Assembly: GCA_965203345.1 (NCBI GenBank)
Contig: CBDBCK010000027.1
Span: 508,735 to 572,734, forward strand
Length of the DNA: 64,000 nucleotides
Origin: CBDBCK01 sp965203345
Lineage (GTDB): Bacteria; Chloroflexota; Dehalococcoidia; Lucifugimonadales; Lucifugimonadaceae
Reading direction: 5' to 3'
Position 1 is the stretch's first letter. Each line of letters opens with the position of its first letter. The position numbers were made by a program, and so were the translations under genes. The notes under the pieces are model-generated. The model saw nothing but the letters and a program-made list of their open reading frames with translations, was not told where the DNA came from and searched no databases. Below are positions 54,301 through 63,300 of the stretch, one piece after another.

Positions 54301-57300
54301 TGGGTGGAGCCACGGAAGATGATTACATTTTGTCCTTCACTTCATTCACGTTTGGCCCTGAAGCAAGAGAAGCAACGCTGGATGTAAGTGCGGTTGACGA
54401 TTCGGCTGACGATGACGGAGAGAGCGTGTCTCTGGATCTGATGATAGATCCTTCATCGTCCAATGTATCGTTGGGATCTCAGTCAACTGAGGAAGTGTTG
54501 ATATTGGATGACGATGCAGCAGTTAATGAACGACCTGTAGCGGATGCTGGCCCTGACCAGACAGTAGCAGAAGGTGCGGTGGTGACGTTAGACGGTAGTG
54601 GCAGTACGGATCCTGAAGGTGGTGCACTGTCATATTCCTGGGTTCAGGAGTCAGGTCAGCCTGTAACACTGTCGGATTCTGCTGTTTCTCAACCTACGTT
54701 TACTTCACCGGTTGATCTTTCAAGAGACGCGGAGCTTTCGTTCACCCTTGTTGTGACAGATGACACTGGCCAGACAAGTGCCATTTCGGATACAGTATTG
54801 ATAACGGTTGAAGCGTCTAACCCTGCCGTGGTTGTGTCTTTCGTATCAGATGATTACGCGGTATCGGAAGGATCTTCTGTGTCAGTGGGTATAGTTCTGG
54901 ATATAGTACCTCGTCGTTCGGTGTCTGTAAATGTATTAGCGAGCGGTTTGGGTGGAGCAACGGAAGATGATTACCGTTTGTCCTTCACTTCATTCACGTT
55001 TGGTCCTGAAGAAAGAGAAGCAACGCTGGATGTAAGTGCGGTTGAGGATTCGGCTGATGAAGATGGGGAGAGGGTATCTCTGGAGCTGACTCTGGACTCT
55101 TCATCTTCCAATGTGTCTTTGGGATCTCCTTCAATTGAGGAAGTATTGCTACTGGACGATGAGGTGACAGTATCGTTTGGTGAACCGGACTATAGGATAG
55201 TTGAAGGTCAAACATTGGACGTGTCGGTGGTTCTGGATGTGGATCCTGGGCGTAATTTGGCAATAACTATAGTGGGTTCAGGTGTTGGCACATCGGCTGT
55301 TGTATCTGGTTTGCCAGCTACAGTGGAGTTTAGTCCAGGTGTGACGGAGGTGTCCTTCTCCTTGTCCGCAATAGATGACTCAGCGGACAACGACGGGGAG
55401 ACATTGCTTCTGGAGTTTGATGAATTGCCATTGGGTGTATCTGTCGGCACTCAATCAAGTGCACTAGTGTCAATAATAGATAACGACCCTGTCCTTAATG
55501 TGTGTGACAGGACCGAGGAAGTTCAGGCTGCGATTATAACTGCAGCTAATGCTCTTTCCGGTGTTACGGTCACGGGTTGTGAAGAAATTACCGAGGCTCA
55601 TTTGTCAGGCATAAGCGGGTTGACTATTAGTAATGAACCAGGCCTTACTAGACTGCAGTTTGGAGACTTCTCTGGTCTGACTTCGTTGACGAGACTTGAT
55701 ATATCTCTCAACGATAATCTGCGGACCCTTCCTTCGGGACTGTTTGCCGATCTGGATATGCTTGAAGAACTTAACCTGAATAATAATAGTCTGACATCTT
55801 TGCCATCGGATGTGTTCACTGGTCTGAATAACCTTCAGCGCCTTAACCTGAATAATAATGATCTGACATCTTTGCCGTCGGGTATGTTCACTGGTCTGGG
55901 TAGTCTTGAGATCCTTGACCTGGGTAGGAATGATCTGACATCTTTGCCGTCGGATGTGTTCACTGGTCTGGGTAGTCTTGAGACCCTTGACCTGGATAAT
56001 AATCGTCTGGCGTCTTTGCCGTCGGATGTGTTCACTGGTCTGAATAACCTTGATCGCCTTGACCTGTTTGTGAATCGTCTGACATCTTTGCCACCGGATG
56101 TGTTCACTGGTCTGAATAACCTTAATCACCTTAGCCTGCAGAATAATGATCTGACTTCTTTGCCGTCGGGTGTGTTCACTGATCTGGATAACCTTAATCG
56201 CCTTAACCTGAATGAGAATCGTCTGACTTCTTTGCCGTCGGGTGTGTTCACTGGTCTGGGCTCGCTTACGTTCCTTTTCCTGAGTGAGAATCGTCTGACT
56301 ACTTTGCCGTCGGGTGTGTTCTCAGGTCTGGATATGCTTACGAGCCTTCGCCTGGATGAGAATCGTCTGACTACTTTGCCGTCGGGTGTGTTCACTGGTC
56401 TGGATAACCTTGAGCGCCTTCTCCTGGATGAGAATCGTCTGACTACTTTGCCGTCGGGTGTGTTCACTGGTCTGGATAACCTTGAGCGCCTTATCCTGCA
56501 TGATAATTCTCTGATGTCTTTGCCTCCTGGTGTGATATCACCTGAACTGGAAGCGAGATTGGTTTTCCTAAGTCTGTCTGACAACCCCTGGGCTTCTCCC
56601 CTTTCTGTATCTGACGAGAGAGTGTTTGAAGACGCTGGGACTGCGTCTGTAACCGTTGAACTGTTGACAGACCTGGATTACGACTTGACGTTGTCAGTCT
56701 CCACAGTTGACGTTACTGCGGAGTCAGGTTCGGACTACGTTGCTCTCTCTAGTGTGTTGCTTGGGATAGGATCCGAGGATGCAGTAACCGGCGCACTAGT
56801 AGGCACAGTTGATGTAGGTATATTGCCAGACTCTCTACTGGAAGGGGATGAGACGTTTGAGCTGGTGTTCACAAATGTTCCGGTGATTTATGACGGGTCT
56901 AGCCTTGTGCGCGAGTTTAGATCTACGGTGACTATATCTGAACCTTTGGTGAAGGTGTCGTTCGTTGAGCCTGTTTATAATGTAGCGGCTGGCGGGACTG
57001 TAGAGGTGGAAGTATATTTGACCTCCGACCCTCTACGAGCGGTAACGGTAACGATAGGTGTATCAAGTGCCGAATCGCTTGTGTCATTGAGTAGTGATAC
57101 GTTGGAGTTTATTCCGGGCGGCGTACGTACCCAGTCAGTGACGGTAACGGCATCATCGGTAGGCACGTCAACGTTGAGCTTTATTGATCTTCATCCGGAT
57201 GTAACAGCAGGGACACATTCTACGACGGTTATAGATATTACCTCTACTGAACGACCTGTATCGGATGCTGGCCCTGACCAGACAGTGATGGAAGGGGTGT

Positions 57301-60300
57301 TGGTGACGTTGGACGGTAGTGGTAGTACGGATCCTGAAGGCGGTGCGCTGTCATATTCGTGGGTTCAGTCTTCAGGTGAGACTGTAACGTTGTCCGATTC
57401 TGCTATTGCTCAACCTACGTTTACTTCACCGGTTGATCTTTCAAGAGACGCTGAGCTTTCGTTCACCCTAGTTGTGACAGATGACACTGGCCAGACAAGT
57501 GCGGTTTCGGATACAGTATTGATAACAGTTGAAGCGTCTACTCCTACTGTGGTTGTGTCTTTCGTATCAGCTGATTATCAGGTATCGGAAGGATCTTCCG
57601 TGGAGGTTCTTGCAGTTCTGGATATAGTACCTCGTCGTTCGGTGTCTGTAAATGTATTAGCGAGCGGTATGGGTGGAGCAACGGAAGATGATTACATTTT
57701 GTCCTTCACTTCATTCACGTTTGGTCCTGAAGAAAGAGAAGCAACGCTGGATGTAAGTGCGGTTGACGATTCGGCTGACGATGACGGAGAGGGCGTGTCT
57801 CTGGATCTGATGATAGATCCTTCATCGTCCAATGTATCGTTGGGATCTCCGTCAACTGAGGAAGTGTTGATATTGGATGACGATGCAGCAGTTAATGAAC
57901 GCCCTGTAGCGGATGCTGGCCCTGACCAGACAGTGTCAGAAGGTGTGTTGGTGACATTAGACGGTAGTGGCAGTACGGATCCTGAAGGCGGTGCACTGTT
58001 ATATTCCTGGGTTCAGGAGTCAGGTCAGCCTGTGACACTGTCGGATTCTACTATTGCTCAACCTACGTTTACTTCCCCTGTTGATCTTTCAAGAGACGCG
58101 GAGCTTTCGTTCACCCTAGTTGTGACAGATGACACTGACCAGACAAGTGCCTCTGATACAGTATTGATAACGGTTGAAGCGTCTAATCCTGCTGTGGTTG
58201 TGTCTTTCGTACCATCTGATTACGAGGTATCGGAAGGTTCTTCTGTGTCAGTGGGTATAGTTCTGGATATGGTACCTCGTCGTTCGGTGTCTGTAAATGT
58301 ACTAGCGAGCGGTTTGGGTGGAGCCACGGAAGATGATTACATTTTGTCCTTCAATTCATTCACGTTTGGTCCTGAAGAAAGAGAAGCAACGCTGGATGTA
58401 AGTGCGGTTGACGATTCGGCTGACGATGACGGAGAGAGCGTGTCTCTGGATCTGATGATAGATCCTTCATCGTCCAATGTATCGTTGGGATCTCCGTCAA
58501 CTGAGGAAGTGTTGATATTGGATGACGACGTAGCAGTTAATGAACGACCTGTTGCGGATGCTGGCCCTGACCAGACAGTGGCAGAAGGTGTGTTGGTGAC
58601 ATTAGACGGTAGCGGCAGTACGGATCCTGAAGGCGGTGCACTGTCATATTCGTGGGTTCAGGCTTCAGGTGAGACTGTGACACTATCGGATTCTACTATT
58701 GCTCAACCTACGTTTACTTCCCCGGTTGGTCTTTCAAGAGACGCGGAGCTTTCATTCTCCCTCGTTGTGACAGATGACACTGGCCAGACAAGTGCGGTTT
58801 CGGATACAGTATTGATAACAGTTGAAGCTTCTACTCCTACTGTGGTTGTGTCTTTCGTATCAGCTGATTATCAGGTATTGGAAGGATCTTCTGTGGAGGT
58901 TCTTGCAGTTCTGGATATAGTACCTCGTCGGACGGTGTCTGTAAATGTAGTAGCGAGCGGTTTGGGTGGAGCCACGGAAGATGATTACCGTTTGTCCTTC
59001 ACTTCATTCACGTTTGGTCCTGAAGAAAGCGAAGCAACGCTTGATGTAAGTGCGGTTGAGGATTCGACTGATGAAGACGGAGAGAGGGTATCTCTGGAGC
59101 TGACTCTGGACTCTTCATCTTCCAATGTGTCTTTGGGATCTCCTTCAATTGAGGAAGTATTGCTACTGGACGATGAGGTGACAGTATCGTTTGGTGAACC
59201 GGACTATAGGATAGTTGAAGGTCAAACATTGGACGTGTCGGTGGTTCTGGATGTGGATCCTGGGCGTAATTTGGCAATAACTATAGTGGGTTCAGGTGTT
59301 GGCACATCGGCTGTTGTATCTGGTTTGCCAGCTACAGTGGAGTTTAGTCCAGGTGTGACGGAGGTGTCCTTCTCCTTGTCCGCAATAGACGACTCAGCGG
59401 ACGACGACGGGGAGACGTTGCTTCTGGAGTTTGATGAATTGCCGTTGGGTGTATCTGTCGGCACTCAATCAAGTGCACTAGTGTCAATAATAGATAACGA
59501 CCCTGTCCTTAATGTGTGTGACAGGACCGAGGAAGTTCAGGCTGCGATTATAACTGCAGCTAATGCTCTTTCCGGTGTTACGGTCACGGGTTGTGAAGAA
59601 ATTACCGAGGCTCATTTGTCAGGCATAAGCGGGTTGACTATTAGTAATGAACCAGGCCTTACTAGACTGCAGTTTGGAGACTTCTCTGGTCTGACTTCGT
59701 TGCAGACACTTAGTATATTTTTCAACCGGAATCTGACATCTTTGCCATCGGATGTGTTCACTGGTCTGAATAACCTTGAGCGCCTTGACTTGGGTAATAA
59801 TGGTCTGACATCTTTGCCTTCGGGTGTGTTCACTGATCTGGTCTCGCTTCAGACCCTTAGGCTGGATGGTAATAATGGTCTGACATCTTTGCCTTTGGGT
59901 GTGTTCACTGGTCTGGGCTCGCTTCGGGAACTTAACTTGAGTAATAATGGTCTGGCGACTTTGCCATTGGATGTGTTCACTGGTCTGGGTAATCTTACGA
60001 ACCTTAATCTGGGGCGTAATAGTCTGGTGTCTTTGCCACCGGATGTGTTCTCTGGTCTGAATAACCTTAATCGCCTTCAACTGCAGGGTAATGATCTGAC
60101 ATCTTTGCCGTCGGGTGTGTTCACTGATCTGGATAACCTTGATCGCCTTGACCTGGCTGAGAATGGTCTGACATCTTTGCCTTCGGGTGTGTTCACTGGT
60201 CTGGGCTCGCTTCGGACCCTTGACCTGGCTGAGAATGATCTGACTTCTTTGCCGTCGGGTGTGTTCACTGGTCTGGGCTCACTTCGGACCCTTGACCTGG

Positions 60301-63300
60301 CTGAGAATGATCTGACTTCTTTGCCATCGGATGTGTTCGCTGGTCTGGGCTCGCTTGGATTCCTTCTCCTGAATGAGAATGATCTGACTTCTTTGCCATC
60401 GGATGTGTTCTCTGGTCTGGGTAGTCTTGAGACCCTTCTCCTGAATGAGAATGATCTGACTTCTTTGCCGTCGGATGTGTTCTCTGGTCTGGCTAACCTT
60501 GTGAGCCTTGTCCTGAATGAGAATGATCTGACTTCTTTGCCTCCTGGTGTGATATCACCTGAACTGGAAGCGAGATTGGTTTTCCTTGGTCTGGGTGGCA
60601 ACCCCTGGGCTTCTCCCCTTTCTGTATCTGACGAGAGAGTGTTTGAAGACGCTGGGACTGCGTCTGTAACCGTTGAACTGTTGACAGACCTGGATTACGA
60701 CTTGACGTTGTCAGTCTCCACAGTTGACGTTACTGCGGAGTCAGGTTCGGACTACGTTGCTCTCTCTAGTGTGTTGCTTGGGATAGGATCCGAAGATGCA
60801 GTAACCGGCGCACTAGTAGGCACAGTTGATGTAGGCATATTGCCAGACTCTCTACTGGAAGGGGATGAGACGTTTGAGCTGGTGTTCACAAATGTTCCGG
60901 TGATTTATGACGGGTCTAGCCTTGTGCGCGAGTTTAGATCTACGGTGACTATATCTGAACCTTTGGTGAAGGTGTCGTTCGTTGAGCCTGTTTATAATGT
61001 AGCGGCTGGCGGGACTGTAGAGGTGGAAGTATATTTGACCTCCGACCCTCTACGAGCGGTAACGGTAACGATAGGTGTATCAAGTGCCGAATCGCTTGTG
61101 TCATTGAGTAGTGATACGTTGGAGTTTATTCCGGGCGGCGTACGTACCCAGTCAGTGACGGTAACGGCATCATCGGTAGGCACGTCAACGTTGAGCTTTA
61201 TTGATCTTCATCCGGATGTAACAGCAGGGACACATTCTACGACGGTTATAGATATTACCTCTACTGAACGACCTGTATCGGATGCTGGCCCTGACCAGAC
61301 AGTGATGGAAGGGGTGTTGGTGACGTTGGACGGTAGTGGTAGTACGGATCCTGAAGGCGGTGCGCTGTCATATTCGTGGGTTCAGTCTTCAGGTGAGACT
61401 GTAACGTTGTCCGATTCTGCTATTGCTCAACCTACGTTTACTTCACCGGTTGATCTTTCAAGAGACGCTGAGCTTTCGTTCACCCTAGTTGTGACAGATG
61501 ACACTGACCAGACAAGTGCCATTTCGGATACAGTATTGATAACGGTTGAAGCGTCTAACCCTGCCGTGGTTGTGTCTTTCGTATCAGCTGATTATCAGGT
61601 ATCGGAAGGTGGTTCTGTGGAGGTTCTTGCAGTTCTGGATATAGTACCTCGTCGTTCGGTGTCTGTAAATGTAATAGCGAGCGGTTTGGGTGGAGCCACG
61701 GAAGATGACTACCGTTTGTCGGCCACTTCATTCACGTTTGGTCCTGAAGAGAGTGAAGCAACGCTTGATGTAACTGCGGTTGACGATCTGGCTGAGGAAG
61801 ACGGGGAGAGCGTATCTCTGGAGCTGATGATAGATCCTTCATCGTCCAATGTATCGTTGGGATCTCCGTCAACTGAGGAAGTGTTGATACTGGATGACGA
61901 TGCAGCAGTTAATGAACGACCTGTATCGGATGCTGGCCCTGACCAGACAGTGGCAGAAGGTGTGTTGGTGACGTTAGACGGTAGCGGCAGTACGGATCCT
62001 GAAGGCGGTGCACTGTCATATTCCTGGGTTCAGGAGTCAGGTCAGCCTGTGACACTGTCCGATTCTGCTGTTGTTCAACCTACGTTTACTTCCCCGGTTG
62101 ATCTGTCAAGAGACGCTGAGCTTTCGTTCACCCTAGTTGTGACAGATGACACTGACCAGACAAGTGCCTCTGATACAGTATTGATAACGGTTGAAGCGTC
62201 TAATCCTGCTGTGGTTGTGTCTTTCGTACCATCTGATTACGAGGTATCGGAAGGTTCTTCTGTGTCAGTGGGTATAGTTCTGGATATGGTACCTCGTCGT
62301 TCGGTGTCTGTAAATGTACTAGCGAGCGGTTTGGGTGGAGCCACGGAAGATGATTACATTTTGTCCTTCAATTCATTCACGTTTGGTCCTGAAGAAAGAG
62401 AAGCAACGCTGGATGTAAGTGCGGTTGAGGATTCGGCTGATGAAGACGGAGAGAGGGTATCTCTGGAGCTGACGATAGATCCTTCATCGTCCAATGTATC
62501 GTTGGGATCTCAATCAACTGAGGAAGTGTTGATATTGGATGACGCTGCAGTAGTTAATGAACGACCTGTATCGGATGCTGGCCCTGACCAGACAGTGGCA
62601 GAAGGTGTGTTGGTGACGTTAGACGGTAGTGGCAGTACGGATCCTGAAGGCGGTGCACTGTCATATTCCTGGGTTCAGGAGTCAGGTCAGCCTGTGACAC
62701 TGTCCGATTCTGCTGTTGTTCAACCTACGTTTACTTCCCCGGTTGATCTGTCAAGAGACGCTGAGCTTTCGTTCTCCCTCGTTGTGACAGATGACACTGG
62801 CCAGACAAGTGCGGTTTCGGATACAGTATTGATAACGGTTGAAGCGTCTAACCCTGCTGTGGTTGTGTCTTTCGTATCAGCTGATTATGAGGTATCGGAA
62901 GGATCTTCAGTGCCAGTGGTTATAGTTCTGGATATAGTACCTCGTCGTTCGGTGTCTGTAAATGTATTAGCGAGCGGTTTGGGTGGAGCAACGGAAGATG
63001 ATTACAGTTTGTCGGCCACCTCATTCACGTTTGGTCCTGAAGGGAGAGAAGCAACGCTGGATGTAACTGCGGTTGACGATCTGGTTGACGAAGACGGGGA
63101 GAGGGTGTCTCTGGAGCTGATGGTAGATCCTTCATCGTCCAATGTATCGTTGGGATCTCCGTCAACTGAGGAAGTATTGATATTGGATGACGATGAAGCA
63201 GTTACACCCCCTGTTGAACCTGTTGCGGTGTCAGTGTCATTCGGTGCTGCTCGTTACCAAGTAGAGACTGGCGGCATGGTACCGGTGACAGTATCTTTGG

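Larger units (their letters stand above)
55161..63188 (+). repeat. 4,014-bp tandem duplication (55161-59174 and 59175-about 63188)
   Basis: Both copies contain, in order, EPDYRIVEG Calx-beta, LRR module, post-LRR Calx-beta, VEPVY domain and three PKD/Calx units. The offset is 4,014 bp up to the LRR module and 4,017 after it, because module 11 is one codon longer. Framework domains are almost identical; LRR cores are not. Confidence 0.9.

Noticed and set aside
18210..55160. Assembly artefact as explanation of the array
   Set aside because: Every unit differs from the others at several sites and the frame is kept for 37 kb, so it is not a simple assembly loop. Copy number could still be wrong by whole units, which would not show in the frame.
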